DNA from: Pseudomonadota bacterium
GTDB taxonomy: Bacteria > Bdellovibrionota > UBA1018 > CAIMNF01
Direction of reading: 5' to 3'
Assembly: GCA_027491115.1 (NCBI GenBank)
Contig: JAIXWV010000010.1
Coordinates: forward strand, 1-39,230
Length of the DNA stretch: 39,230 bases
Part shown: one piece after another, positions 15,580 to 24,591 of the stretch
Layout of the letters: the number at the start of each line of letters is the position of its first letter
Numbering within the stretch: the stretch's first letter is position 1
Program-made: the position numbers and the translations under genes
Notes under the pieces: generated by a model
Databases searched by the model: none
Seen by the model: only the letters and a program-made list of their open reading frames with translations
Told to the model about the DNA's origin: nothing

Positions 15580-16044
15580 ATGACACTCGCAACTCGACTC
15601 AGCATCACTGCCGCTCTCGTGTTCGCCCTACCGGCTCAAGCCGGCGTCTGTGGCGACCCGGACTTCTTGTTGGCTCCCCAGGACCGGGTGATCTCAAGTT
15701 TCGAGTGCAAAAACGCCGTAGAAACCTTGTGTGTGGTCCAGGCCTACAACGGACTCCGCTCCGCCCATTACTATCGGGTGAAGGGGCACAGCCGTTTTGC
15801 CTGGCCGCTTCATGCCTGGATCGACTCTCCGACTCCCGAGAGTGCCGCGAATGACGGTGAGTCAGCACTTTCCTTGTACCATCAACCTCCGGGTATCCTC
15901 GGTGGGCCCCGCTTTCGCCTCGAGATGATCATTCAAAAAGCAACCGGGGATGCGGCCTTCATTGTCGAACAGAATAAATCGGGTGCAATAGCGGGCTGGG
16001 AAAACGTCATTCAAGAAGCCCTCCGTTGTAAGCTCCAGAAGTGA
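15580..16044 (+). CDS. Exported protein of unknown function
   Basis: A 154-residue protein with a signal peptide (MTLATRLS, Ala/Leu core, cleavage at AQA-GV near residue 20). The mature part is about 134 residues with four to five cysteines (VCGDPDF, SFECKN, LCVVQAYNG, RCKLQK), probably forming disulfides in the periplasm. The family is not recognised. AGGA is 7 bases before ATG 15580, and a promoter lies just upstream. The stop codon overlaps the GTG start of the ABC1-type kinase gene (GTGA), so the two genes are translationally coupled. Confidence 0.68.
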   Translation: MTLATRLSITAALVFALPAQAGVCGDPDFLLAPQDRVISSFECKNAVETLCVVQAYNGLRSAHYYRVKGHSRFAWPLHAWIDSPTPESAANDGESALSLYHQPPGILGGPRFRLEMIIQKATGDAAFIVEQNKSGAIAGWENVIQEALRCKLQK

Positions 16045-17348
16045 AAAACCCACCCCGTTCCGCATGGTCCCGCTCGCTCGGTCTTGCCAAACTGGCCGCT
16101 CGTGTGGCTGGAGAAGAATTGCTCGGGAGGGTGGACCAGGTGAAGACCCGGATCGAGCAGACCCGACTGCTGGTAGAGGAGCTCGGACGACTGAAGGGAG
16201 CCGCGCTGAAAGCCGGCCAGTTCCTGACCCTCGAACTCCGCGAGCACCTTCCCCCCGAGGCGAATCTCATCCTCCAAAAACTGCAAGATGCCGTGACCCC
16301 CGTGATCTATGCCGAAATCGACCGCATCCTTCGTCGGGAGCTCGGACCCGAGCGTAGAGGCCGGGTGGAGGCCTTGTCTGAAACCGCCATTGCCGCCGCA
16401 AGTATCGGGCAGGTTCATTCTGCGCGGCTCAGGTTTCTGGACGGCACTTCAGTCGATGCGGTCTTGAAGGTCCAGTACGACGGAATCCGAGACAGCATCG
16501 AAAGTGATCTGGCCGTTCTGCGTCGGATCTCCACGGTGATGATGACCTTGGGCGGAAAAAAGGGTGATTTGGAGCCCATGTTCCGCGAAATACAAACTGT
16601 CCTCGTTTCTGAAACCGATTATCTCCTCGAGGCTCGGAACCTCGAATCCTATCGCGAACGCCTCTCCAAACGACCGGATCTCGCCAGTCGGGTCCGAATC
16701 CCGAAGCTGCATCCGGAGTTCAGCACCGCGAAGGTCCTGGCATTGGAGCACATGCGCGGAATTCCGCTCGAAGCCTGGATTCGCGCCAAACCGTCCTTGG
16801 AGCACCGTCAGCGGATCGGAGGTCTTCTGCTCGAACTGCATTGGGCCGAGTTCGCTGAATGGGGGTTCGTGCAGACCGATCCGAATCCTGGAAACTTCCT
16901 CGTCATGGAGGAAAACGGTGAGCCGAGCTTGATCCTGCTCGACTTCGGATCCATGAAGGAGTTCTCGGCGGAATTCAGGAGAGACTACTTCTCGCTGTTG
17001 CAGATGACCGTGCACGGAACCGAGCAGGATTTTGTAGAGGGCTTCATCCGCATGGGGATGCTCGATGCAAAAGAAGACGCCGAGACACGCCAAGCATTCG
17101 CTGAGATGGTCCGTCATTCGATGTGCCTTTTTGAGCCCGCTCGCCAACCGGTCGACTTTACAGATCCGGAATACATGAAACAGTCAAAAGATTTGGCCCT
17201 GACCTTCATTCGTCGATCCAAGCACACCGCTCCGCCCGAGTCTCTTCTGTTTTTGAATCGAAAGATCACCGGATTGTATCGCCTCCTCGGCTTGCTCGAG
17301 GTTCGACAGGATCTCACTCCGTATATTGAACGGGCTCGAGCTTACTAA
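16041..17348 (+). CDS. ABC1/UbiB-family atypical protein kinase-like protein
   Basis: A 435-residue member of the ABC1/ADCK/UbiB family. Seen: the KxGQ motif (K57-A-G-Q60), the Ala-rich nucleotide loop in AAASIGQVH (118-126), the lysine VLKVQ (K143), the catalytic loop QTDPNPGNFL (D280, N285) and LLDFG (DFG at 301-303). The family's usual HxDxHxGN is slightly altered to QTDPNPGN. These proteins are ATPases linked to ubiquinone or other isoprenoid-lipid metabolism and membrane-lipid handling. Start is GTG 16041, overlapping the previous stop. The usual C-terminal membrane spans of UbiB are absent, so it is probably soluble or peripheral. It overlaps the convergent large envelope gene by 4 bases. 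Confidence 0.92.
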   Translation: MKNPPRSAWSRSLGLAKLAARVAGEELLGRVDQVKTRIEQTRLLVEELGRLKGAALKAGQFLTLELREHLPPEANLILQKLQDAVTPVIYAEIDRILRRELGPERRGRVEALSETAIAAASIGQVHSARLRFLDGTSVDAVLKVQYDGIRDSIESDLAVLRRISTVMMTLGGKKGDLEPMFREIQTVLVSETDYLLEARNLESYRERLSKRPDLASRVRIPKLHPEFSTAKVLALEHMRGIPLEAWIRAKPSLEHRQRIGGLLLELHWAEFAEWGFVQTDPNPGNFLVMEENGEPSLILLDFGSMKEFSAEFRRDYFSLLQMTVHGTEQDFVEGFIRMGMLDAKEDAETRQAFAEMVRHSMCLFEPARQPVDFTDPEYMKQSKDLALTFIRRSKHTAPPESLLFLNRKITGLYRLLGLLEVRQDLTPYIERARAY

Positions 17349-19765
17349 AGCCGGTCGTCTTTCTCGTCCGGCATGTCGCGATCATCCGGCAAGGCATCTG
17401 GAGATTCGTTTTGCTCTTGATTCAAGGTTCTGAAGCGAGTGGAGGCTCCGTAGCCCCATTTGTTTCCTGAACGGCTGTATCCCACCGTAAAGTTCATCAA
17501 TCCGCCCGGAATCACCCGGAGTGCGAGCCTGCGTGCCAGGTCGTCGGTCGAGTTCGGATCGAGAATGATTTCGTTCACACCTTCCTTGAATCGATCAGCA
17601 CGGTTATACACGACGAGCTGCAGGGGCTTGGACTTCCTCCGGGGGACGAGTAGCGGATTCAATCGGAAATAAACAAACTCGGGTTTCTTGGCGAGTGTGA
17701 AGCTCAGCTTGGTCCGACCATCCGCAAGAATGTCCGTGCGCACGCCGTTGACGATCGCCTCGGGATCGAGAGGGACTCGGTCGGTTTCCGAACCGATACC
17801 CATCGACTGGTTGGTTTGTTGGAGGATGCGCTCCATCGGGGACTGGTAGTTCCCTCGGAGTTGAACACTCCCGAAGGCGGTCGAGTTGGCAGAGAGGAAT
17901 TTTACCGCGCCCCCCTTGGGAACCACAGAGCTCAATATCCTCATCCAGCCCATGACGTGCTTGCGGTCCTTGAAGAGCTTGGTCATCGATTCACGAAACG
18001 CATCGGCCCGACGTTCTTTGGCGTGGAATTTGGCTTGTTCAAAATCCTCGCGCTTCACCCGGATGTCCAGTTTCTTGGCTTGGTCCTCGATTTGATTCCA
18101 GGGGGTTTCCAAAAAGTTCCGGAGCCCCTCGGCGTCCAGGCGAACCCCAAAATAAAAGGAACTCCGACCGAAGTTCGACTTTCCAAGCCTGAGGGGATTG
18201 CCGTCGTTCGGGGCCTGTTCGGGAAATTTCGGAAAGATCTTCGATTCACCGAGAGCACCCTCGATCTCCTCAGCGTAATCGTTCAGTTCTCTGTAGCGGG
18301 TAATCGGATCTTCGATCGAGCTCTCAAGCAGGAGGGCTGCGGATTCTGGATCGCGGTCGACATCATTGTAACCGTCTTCGTCAACAATCACCGACACCCG
18401 TCGCATCCGGCTCTGTCCCGCCCCAAAGAATCGGAACGAATTGTTCAATTGGTTCTCAGACTTGAAAATAGTGACTTCGCTGTCTGGCTGGATGACTTCC
18501 GTTTCACTCACTTGCTTGCGGTGTTCGCGATTGTATCTGAAAAAGTTGAGGATGTTCCCGAGAATCCCGCCGGACTCTGTCTTCCGGACCTGGCTTCGGT
18601 TGAATAAGCGTTCGACCGGTTGGTCTCCTCCCCGGTCTGCGATTTCGCTCGAAGTAGAATAAAAGCCGATCATGGCACGATGGTAGGCTTCGCGGCCTTC
18701 TTTCGAATGCAGGTCATAGCGATACCCGAGATCCACCTCGGTTTCGTGCCTCACGTCCTCATAAAGTCGGAAGGGCTGCCAGGAAGGCGAGTAGGCAAAA
18801 AAGCGTTTTTCGAGCTTCTTCCCTTTGAACACCACGATCCCGTCGAAGAGCTGGTTGTAGTTTCCGCCGACCTGGAACCGGAGGGAGGCGCCACGACCCT
18901 TGATCCGGCTGATGCGAACCTTGGCGTAGCGATCGGACTCCTTCAAGACTGCAACCTGGTAATCACCGCTCAGGTAAACATCCACTCCTGCGCTCGCGGC
19001 GTTGGTCAGATCTTCGATCGGGGGGAGGACCTGAAGGCCCACGTCCACTCCGAAGCCGATACGACCCGAAAGCGTGTAGCTGATGACTTCGCCCTCGCGC
19101 ATGTATTTTTTGAAGGTGCGGTGTGAAAACGGAATGCGGACCGGAAGGGTCACCAAGCCGAGAAGGTTTTTGAGCTTGGCTTTCAAGGGCGAATCGATCG
19201 TCGAACCGCGTAGATGGGGGTTCAGTTCCGTGATGTCGCCTTCATCGATCTCATCACCCTCGTTCGCCCCTCTGGCGCGAGGAGGTTTACGGGCATCGGC
19301 TGGACTCACCTGCCGAATGCTTTTGATTTCCAGGACCCCGGAAGTCCCGACCCGAACATTGAGTCCGAGACCGGCCGTCAACGGGACCGGAAGCTTGAAG
19401 TCGTAGAGCCCGTTCCCGTATCCGACCGAGAAAATCATCCGGTCGATCACGGTCCACGAGCCCAGCAAATCGAAATTGTCGAAAGCCCGACGACCGAACC
19501 GGAACCCGGCCGACACTCCATTCGGGAAACCTTGGTTCCAGGGAGAGATCAATGTCTCGCCTTCGAAGAGCTGGTTGGAGATCCGGTAACTCAGGTCGCC
19601 GAGCCCCCGCATCACTCTTTGGCGGAATGATTCTTGGAAGGGTTCGACTTCGAGATCTTTTAGCTCCGCTTCCGGAACCAAAGGAGGTCCCGGCTCCGCC
19701 CGGGAGTGGGCCCCGAGGAGTGTGATTCCGAGCAGCAGTAAGATGAGAAACCGTTTCAACAACAA
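17345..19765 (-). CDS. Large exported envelope protein of unknown function (TTG start)
   Basis: An 806-residue protein with a signal peptide (LLKRFLILLLLGITLLGAHSRA, cleavage near residue 23). The mature part has many alternating hydrophobic strands with Gly/aromatic turns (GVSAGFRFGRRAF, GYGNGLYDF, GLQVLPP, SLRFQVGGNYNQLFDG, SFYFGVRLD). An acidic disordered insert lies near 165-185, an Asp-rich segment near 470, and an acidic tail at the end, suggesting an outer-membrane-associated or periplasmic scaffold. No family is recognised. No ATG is available: an upstream in-frame TAG lies 15 bases before three consecutive TTG codons (19765, 19762, 19759), and the signal peptide begins there, so a TTG start is required. 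Confidence 0.75.
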   Translation of the reverse strand: MLLKRFLILLLLGITLLGAHSRAEPGPPLVPEAELKDLEVEPFQESFRQRVMRGLGDLSYRISNQLFEGETLISPWNQGFPNGVSAGFRFGRRAFDNFDLLGSWTVIDRMIFSVGYGNGLYDFKLPVPLTAGLGLNVRVGTSGVLEIKSIRQVSPADARKPPRARGANEGDEIDEGDITELNPHLRGSTIDSPLKAKLKNLLGLVTLPVRIPFSHRTFKKYMREGEVISYTLSGRIGFGVDVGLQVLPPIEDLTNAASAGVDVYLSGDYQVAVLKESDRYAKVRISRIKGRGASLRFQVGGNYNQLFDGIVVFKGKKLEKRFFAYSPSWQPFRLYEDVRHETEVDLGYRYDLHSKEGREAYHRAMIGFYSTSSEIADRGGDQPVERLFNRSQVRKTESGGILGNILNFFRYNREHRKQVSETEVIQPDSEVTIFKSENQLNNSFRFFGAGQSRMRRVSVIVDEDGYNDVDRDPESAALLLESSIEDPITRYRELNDYAEEIEGALGESKIFPKFPEQAPNDGNPLRLGKSNFGRSSFYFGVRLDAEGLRNFLETPWNQIEDQAKKLDIRVKREDFEQAKFHAKERRADAFRESMTKLFKDRKHVMGWMRILSSVVPKGGAVKFLSANSTAFGSVQLRGNYQSPMERILQQTNQSMGIGSETDRVPLDPEAIVNGVRTDILADGRTKLSFTLAKKPEFVYFRLNPLLVPRRKSKPLQLVVYNRADRFKEGVNEIILDPNSTDDLARRLALRVIPGGLMNFTVGYSRSGNKWGYGASTRFRTLNQEQNESPDALPDDRDMPDEKDDRL

Positions 19766-19872
19766 GACCCGAGGATACTAACCGATGGGAGGCGCTGTGT
19801 CGAGGGCTCTCTGTCATGAAAATGCGATGAATTTCATTTAATTAGGCCCGATCCGGGGGTTAGGATTCACGG

Positions 19873-20706
19873 ATGGATGTACCGACCAAGTCGAAGACCG
19901 TTCTCATCACCGGTGCGAGCGCCGGAATCGGGGCCGAGCTGGCCCGAGAATACCATGCCCGAGGATTGCAGGTGGGGCTCTTGGCCCGTCGTCAAGACCG
20001 CTTGCAGGCGCTCGAGACAGAATTGAACACGAAGCGTCCCGGATCGGCCCTGAGCCTCATGGCGGATCTTTCAGATCCAGCCCACCTTTCCGCCGCGGTT
20101 CAAAAAATGTTGGGGGTGTACGGGCGTATCGACGGGTTTGTTGCCAATGCCGGATTCGGCGTCGCCGGTCGTGTGGATTCGCTGACCGTGGAAGATTATC
20201 GACGCCAGTTCGACACCAATGTGTTCCCGGTGATCCACGGGTTCCAGCTGGTGCGGGATGAGTTGGTCAAAAACGGCGGGTTCTTTTGTGCCGTAGGGTC
20301 GGTGAACTCTTACTTGTCGCTTCCGACCGCATCGGCCTATGCCATGAGCAAGTTTTCAGTCCGAGCCCTGATGGAGGCGCTTTACTGGGAAATGAAACCC
20401 CTCGGAGTCTCGGTGACCTTGGTGTGTCCGGGATTTGTGAAAACCGAGATTCGCAAAGTGAACAACCGTGGAGAATTCCGCGAGCAAGCCAAAGAGCCCG
20501 TACCGGAGTGGCTGATGATGGATGCGAACGTGGCGGCGAAGCAGATCCTGCACGCGATCGAGCGCAAAAAACCGGAGGAAGTGATCACCCTTCACGGAAA
20601 GATCCTCGTCTGGATCCAGAGGCACTTTCCTTGGGTGCTGACTCCCGTACACCGGGGCTCGGCTCGAGCCCGAGAAAAGTGGAATGGAGACAAGAGTGGA
20701 ACATAA
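19873..20706 (+). CDS. Short-chain dehydrogenase/reductase
   Basis: A 277-residue classical SDR. Seen: the nucleotide-binding TGASAGIG (13-20), NAG at 92-94, and the catalytic tetrad N116, S143, Y156, K160 (YAMSK). PGFVKTEI follows the active site. The Arg-rich turn after strand 2 (LARRQDRL) suggests a preference for NADP(H). The substrate is not predictable; such stand-alone enzymes often act on lipid-like or fatty alcohol/ketone substrates. AGGA sits 7 bases before the ATG. It overlaps the downstream metallo-hydrolase gene by 23 bases (or 11 if the GTG start there is used), so the two are co-translated. Confidence 0.93.
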   Translation: MDVPTKSKTVLITGASAGIGAELAREYHARGLQVGLLARRQDRLQALETELNTKRPGSALSLMADLSDPAHLSAAVQKMLGVYGRIDGFVANAGFGVAGRVDSLTVEDYRRQFDTNVFPVIHGFQLVRDELVKNGGFFCAVGSVNSYLSLPTASAYAMSKFSVRALMEALYWEMKPLGVSVTLVCPGFVKTEIRKVNNRGEFREQAKEPVPEWLMMDANVAAKQILHAIERKKPEEVITLHGKILVWIQRHFPWVLTPVHRGSARAREKWNGDKSGT

Positions 20707-22096
20707 GCGAGAGTTCAAGCTGGGCGAAACCGAGCTCTACTTCTTGGGTGCTGCGGGAGAGGTGACGGGAAGCAAGTGTGTGATGCTGACCCACGGCAAA
20801 CGCATCCTGATCGACTGCGGTCTTTTCCAGGGTGAAAAATCCAGCCGCGAAAAGAACTGGGCTGCCCAGGATCCCTTGCTCGAGAACCTCGACGCCGTGA
20901 TCCTCACCCACGCACACCTCGATCATTCGGGATATCTGCCCCGCCTGGTCCGCTCCGGGTACCGTGGGCCGGTTTATTGCTCCGGCGGTACGCGCGATCT
21001 CCTGTCGGTCATGCTTTACGATTCGGCACACATCCAGGAAGAAGACGCCGAGTTCGCCAATCGCTCGGGGTATTCGAACCACAAACCTGCCGAGCCGCTC
21101 TACACGGTTCGAGATGTCCAGCAGACGATTCCTCTGGTGCAGTCCCTGCCGCTCTACCTGTGGCACACGATCGTTCCAGGGGTCGAGGTCGAGCTGACCC
21201 GTGCGGGGCACATCATCGGATCGACCTCGCTCCGGTTCCGCATCAAGGCGCACGGTAAGGAGCAATTCATCACCTTCAGCGGGGATGTGGGCCACTCGCG
21301 CCAGAAAACCATTCAAGGCCCGGATCCCCTGAGTCCCACAGAGGTGCTCATCGTCGAGAGCACTTATGGTAACCGCGAACACACGCAAGAAGACCCGCTC
21401 GATCGAATGGAGGAAGTGCTCAATCGCGCCAAGAAGCAACACGGCACCGTTGTGATTCCCTCCTTCGCCGTGGGTCGTGCCCAAGAGGTGCTGTTTCTGA
21501 TCCGCCTGCTCGAGGATCAGGGTCGCATCGAACCCGTGCCGGTGATCCTCGATTCGCCGATGTCGAGCGAGGCGACTCAGATTTATCTCGAACATCCGGA
21601 AGATCACCCTCCGGGGCTCAGCTTTGAAAAGAAGGCGCGCAATTTCTTTCCGAATCGCTTTGAACTCATCCGGAGCTCCAACGAATCCAAGGAACTCGCT
21701 GACCGAAAAGGTCCGATGGTGATCATCTCGGCTTCGGGAATGCTTCAAGGGGGCAGGGTGCTCCATCATTTGAAGCGACGTTTGCCGGATGAGCGCAATA
21801 TCGTGCTCTTTGTGGGCTACCAAGCCGAGGGAACCAAGGGAGCCTTCCTCAAGAATCATGGAAAGAAGGAAGGCGAGCTCCGGATCCATCACGAGCCGGT
21901 CCCGGTATCGGCCTCGATCGAGGCGATCGAGTCACTCTCGGCTCACGGGGATGTGCGCGATCTTCTGAGTTGGGTGCGTACCGCAGGAGTGCTTCCGAAG
22001 CACATCATTTTGAATCATGGATCCCCCGAAGCCATGGAGTCCATGGCCCGGAGGATCCAAAAAGAATTCGGAATTAAAGCCGGTCAAGTCGGGTGA
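20684..22096 (+). CDS. Beta-CASP metallo-beta-lactamase-fold RNase-like protein
   Basis: A 470-residue MBL-fold/beta-CASP protein of the CPSF73/YSH1-like group. Motif 2 is THAHLDH (H76, H78, D80, H81), with motif-3 and motif-4 metal ligands in AGHIIGS and SGDVG. Beta-CASP motifs follow: an Asp in LDSPMSSEA, the EGTKG block, SASGML, and a final histidine in SAHGD. Members process RNA by endo- or 5'-exonuclease cleavage in the cytoplasm. Start choice: ATG 20684 lacks a good ribosome site, whereas GTG 20696 has GGAG with 6-base spacing and could be the true start (466 residues). Its end overlaps the convergent exported-protein gene by 23 bases. Confidence 0.93.
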   Translation: METRVEHKREFKLGETELYFLGAAGEVTGSKCVMLTHGKRILIDCGLFQGEKSSREKNWAAQDPLLENLDAVILTHAHLDHSGYLPRLVRSGYRGPVYCSGGTRDLLSVMLYDSAHIQEEDAEFANRSGYSNHKPAEPLYTVRDVQQTIPLVQSLPLYLWHTIVPGVEVELTRAGHIIGSTSLRFRIKAHGKEQFITFSGDVGHSRQKTIQGPDPLSPTEVLIVESTYGNREHTQEDPLDRMEEVLNRAKKQHGTVVIPSFAVGRAQEVLFLIRLLEDQGRIEPVPVILDSPMSSEATQIYLEHPEDHPPGLSFEKKARNFFPNRFELIRSSNESKELADRKGPMVIISASGMLQGGRVLHHLKRRLPDERNIVLFVGYQAEGTKGAFLKNHGKKEGELRIHHEPVPVSASIEAIESLSAHGDVRDLLSWVRTAGVLPKHIILNHGSPEAMESMARRIQKEFGIKAGQVG

Positions 22097-22820
22097 TCAC
22101 GCGATTGATCGCCTGACCGTTCATCGCGCGGATGTGAATCAAGGTGTCGGTTGCCGGAAATCCCTTGAGGGTGACGCTCTTCTGATAACGGACGGCAATC
22201 GCTTTGCAGTTGTCGCGGGCCACGGCCAGAGTCGGCAGGATCTCGATCACGTTGTTCGCGGTCTGGCGGATCTCGAGGTTGGCAGGACTCAAGCAAGAGT
22301 TGGTCAGGATCCCGCCCAAGGTGATCACCGGCTCGGACATGGCCGGAGTCATGCTGAAGCTGACCGAGGTCACAGGCGCATAAACGCGCTCGTCAGTCGA
22401 GTGAGTGTTCAACACTGCGGCTTTCGCGATGGGAATCGAGCCCATGCGGATGAAGTTCCCGCTTTCGTCTTGAGCGCCAATTTCATACTGGCCTGCAGGG
22501 AGCGGTCCCAGGTCGACCGCGTTGGAGTAAGGAATGTACATGGCCAGGTCGGTGCACCCGTCTGCGATGGTCACCGAGTGGGTCAGATAAATGCGACGGT
22601 TGTTCAAGTCGACTTTCTTCTCGATGGACCGGGTCTTCATGCAGTAGCCGGTGAAGGATCCGCTGACCACCACTTGGGCGTTGTCATTGCTGTCGAATCC
22701 ACGCGGAGAGTAGACCACTTCTGGCTTCAACACGGTCACGCGAGTGCGCGCAGGCTCGGCTTGTGATGCCGTGCAGAAAATTGCGAACGAGAGAACAGAC
22801 AGAATGAATGAGTTTTTCAT
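22074..22820 (-). CDS. Exported protein of unknown function
   Basis: A 248-residue protein with a signal peptide (MKNSFILSVLSFAIF, cleavage at about SQA-EP, residue 22). The mature part appears all-beta and bipartite: two segments of about 100 residues each contain a similar arrangement (GSFTGYCMKTRS...ADGCTDLAMYIPY and GGILTNSCLSP...ARDNCKAIAVRYQ), suggesting two tandem Ig-like or similar domains, each with a disulfide. No family is recognised. The start is ATG 22820, where the signal peptide begins; the frame is open to 22946 but that extension lacks signal features. There is no Shine-Dalgarno site, and TATAAC ends 7 bases upstream. Confidence 0.7.
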   Translation of the reverse strand: MKNSFILSVLSFAIFCTASQAEPARTRVTVLKPEVVYSPRGFDSNDNAQVVVSGSFTGYCMKTRSIEKKVDLNNRRIYLTHSVTIADGCTDLAMYIPYSNAVDLGPLPAGQYEIGAQDESGNFIRMGSIPIAKAAVLNTHSTDERVYAPVTSVSFSMTPAMSEPVITLGGILTNSCLSPANLEIRQTANNVIEILPTLAVARDNCKAIAVRYQKSVTLKGFPATDTLIHIRAMNGQAINRVITRLDRL

Positions 22821-22822
22821 GT

Positions 22823-22850
22823 GGCGCGTTATAGCGCATCGGTGCGTTAA
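22823..22850 (-). promoter_or_regulatory. -10 element and tandem 10-bp repeat upstream of the 22820 gene
   Basis: On the minus strand TATAAC (22828-22833) ends 7 bases before the ATG, again suggesting a leaderless message. Two direct units, TTAACGCACC (22841-22850) and ATAACGCGCC (22823-22832), lie 18 bases apart with 8 of 10 bases identical. The second overlaps the -10. They could be a regulator site. Confidence 0.35.
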
Positions 22851-22981
22851 ATGCCATGAAGAATTAAACAAAAAATATTGAGAGGGGCTTTTGACACCGA
22901 TCGGCAGGTAGGGCTTTGAAATTCCAAAGGAAATTTCAGAATCCACGGGAAATGCCTGCGCCCGGATGGTAAGCTGGGATC

Positions 22982-23524
22982 ATGAAAACACTTCTCTTCT
23001 TGCTCGGTAGCTTCTCTCTTTCTGCCCAGGCCGGCGGATTCCACGACTTCAAGGTGAATCGGATCACCGGCGAGAGCGAAGCGCTCTCGAAGTACAAGGG
23101 CAAGGTTCTCTTGGTGGTGAACACGGCCTCGCGTTGCGGGTACACCTCCCAGTATCAAGGGCTTCAGGCACTCCAGGAAAAATACGGTGCCCGCGGATTT
23201 CAGGTTCTCGGGTTCCCGAGCAATGATTTTGGGGGCCAAGAGCCCGGAACCGCCAAGGAGATCAAAAACTTTTGCGAGACCAAATACAAGGTGAGCTTCC
23301 CGCTCTTCGAAAAAGGCGTGGTCTCCGGTTCACACAAGCAACCCCTCTACGCTTGGTTGGTGTCGAACGAGCCCGGAGCCAAGAAAGATTCGGTCAGTGA
23401 AGTCTCCTGGAACTTCGAAAAATTCCTGGTTTCCAAAGAGGGTAAGGTCTTGTCCCGCTTCCGTTCCAGCAAGAGTCCGGAGAGTGAGGATGTGGTCCAA
23501 GCTGTTGAGTCCGCATTGAAGTGA
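22982..23524 (+). CDS. Exported glutathione peroxidase-family thiol peroxidase
   Basis: A 180-residue GPx-fold protein with a signal peptide (MKTLLFLLGSFSLSAQA-GG). The active-site set is complete: peroxidatic C52 in NTASRCGYTSQY (cysteine, not selenocysteine), Q86 in FPSNDFGGQEPG, and W143/N144 in SWNFEKFLV. C98 in KNFCETKY is at the place of the resolving cysteine, so it probably works as a thioredoxin-type 2-Cys peroxidase rather than using glutathione. It would remove hydrogen peroxide or lipid peroxides in the periplasm. Its stop overlaps the start region of the MsrB-MsrA gene, and the two form an envelope redox operon. A TTGACA at 22891-22896 may be its -35, with no clear -10. Confidence 0.93.
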   Translation: MKTLLFLLGSFSLSAQAGGFHDFKVNRITGESEALSKYKGKVLLVVNTASRCGYTSQYQGLQALQEKYGARGFQVLGFPSNDFGGQEPGTAKEIKNFCETKYKVSFPLFEKGVVSGSHKQPLYAWLVSNEPGAKKDSVSEVSWNFEKFLVSKEGKVLSRFRSSKSPESEDVVQAVESALK

Positions 23525-24591
23525 CCATGCAATCCTCGGTCTGGGTGGGGGTCCTGATCGGACTCACCACTCTCTGCAACACCGCCTGCACAGCCGCCAC
23601 TTCTTCCAAAACCAAGGAGCGAGCCATGTCCGACGCGAAAGTGATCCAGAACCTCACGCCCGAGCAGTACCGCGTGACCAAACTCTGCGCGACCGAGAAC
23701 CCGTTCAACAATGCCTACTGGAACCATCACGATGCTGGAATCTACGTCGACATCCTCGATGGAAAACCCTTGTTTAGCTCAAAGGACAAATTCGATTCTG
23801 GAACGGGCTGGCCCAGCTTCACTCGCCCCGTGGAAGAAAAGACATTGAAGACGATCGAGGACCGCTCTCATGGGATGGTCCGGACGGAAGTGAAATCCAA
23901 GGTCTCGGATGCTCACTTGGGTCATGTGTTCGACGACGGACCTCGACCCACCGGCAAGCGCTTCTGCATCAACTCCGCCTCACTCCGCTTTGTGAATGTG
24001 CTCGAACTTGAGCGCGAAGGCTTGGGCAAGTTCCTGGCCCTGTTCTCGAAAGAACAGATCGAAGAGGAGAAAAAGAAGCGGGCGGATCGAATCAAGAGCG
24101 GGGACTATCGGACTGCGCTCTTGGCTGGAGGCTGTTTCTGGGGTGTGCAGGATCTGATCCGGAAGATCCCGGGGGTGATCGAAACCGAAGTGGGCTATAC
24201 GGGCGGAACGACCTCGGCTCCCAACTACGAACAAGTGAAGAAGGGTGAGACCGGCCATGCCGAGGCGGTCCGGGTCCTCTTCGATCCCAAGGTGGTCTCG
24301 TACGAGCGCTTGCTCGATTTTTTCTTCACGATGCATGATCCGACTACCCCCAATCGTCAAGGCAACGACATCGGATCACAATACCGCTCGGCCATCTTCT
24401 ATGCAGATTCCAAACAAAAGGAAGAAGCCGAAAAGAAGATCAAAGAGTGGAATGACACCAAAAAGTGGAAGAAGCCGATTGTGACCGAAGTGGTCCCGGC
24501 AGGCGCGTTCACTTCTGCCGAGGGCTACCATCAGGACTATCTGGTCAAAAACCCGGGCGGATACACCTGTCATTACTTCAGGGAGTTCTGA
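23521..24591 (+). CDS. msrBA: Exported bifunctional methionine sulfoxide reductase (MsrB-MsrA fusion)
   Basis: A 356-residue fusion. Residues 1-23 form an export signal ending in LCNTAC, possibly a lipobox. MsrB (about 40-160) has GWPSF and the catalytic RFCIN (C149); the usual zinc-binding CxxC pairs are missing, and C56 may be the resolving thiol. MsrA (about 196-356) has GCFWG (catalytic C205) and a C-terminal GYTC (C350). Together they reduce both R- and S-methionine sulfoxide in envelope proteins. The MsrB-first order is less common than MsrA-MsrB. Start is GTG 23521, overlapping the GPx stop (GTGA), or ATG 23527. Confidence 0.94.
   Translation: MTMQSSVWVGVLIGLTTLCNTACTAATSSKTKERAMSDAKVIQNLTPEQYRVTKLCATENPFNNAYWNHHDAGIYVDILDGKPLFSSKDKFDSGTGWPSFTRPVEEKTLKTIEDRSHGMVRTEVKSKVSDAHLGHVFDDGPRPTGKRFCINSASLRFVNVLELEREGLGKFLALFSKEQIEEEKKKRADRIKSGDYRTALLAGGCFWGVQDLIRKIPGVIETEVGYTGGTTSAPNYEQVKKGETGHAEAVRVLFDPKVVSYERLLDFFFTMHDPTTPNRQGNDIGSQYRSAIFYADSKQKEEAEKKIKEWNDTKKWKKPIVTEVVPAGAFTSAEGYHQDYLVKNPGGYTCHYFREF

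Noticed and set aside
20585-21892. A 435-codon open frame on the minus strand opposite the beta-CASP gene
   Set aside because: It is antisense to a gene with complete catalytic motifs and shows no domain, signal or ribosome site of its own; high-GC codon bias alone explains it.
22918-22937. GAAATT/AATTTC stem-loop before the peroxidase gene as a terminator
   Set aside because: Only a 6-bp A/T-rich stem with no T-run; it is more likely chance in an A/T-rich gap.
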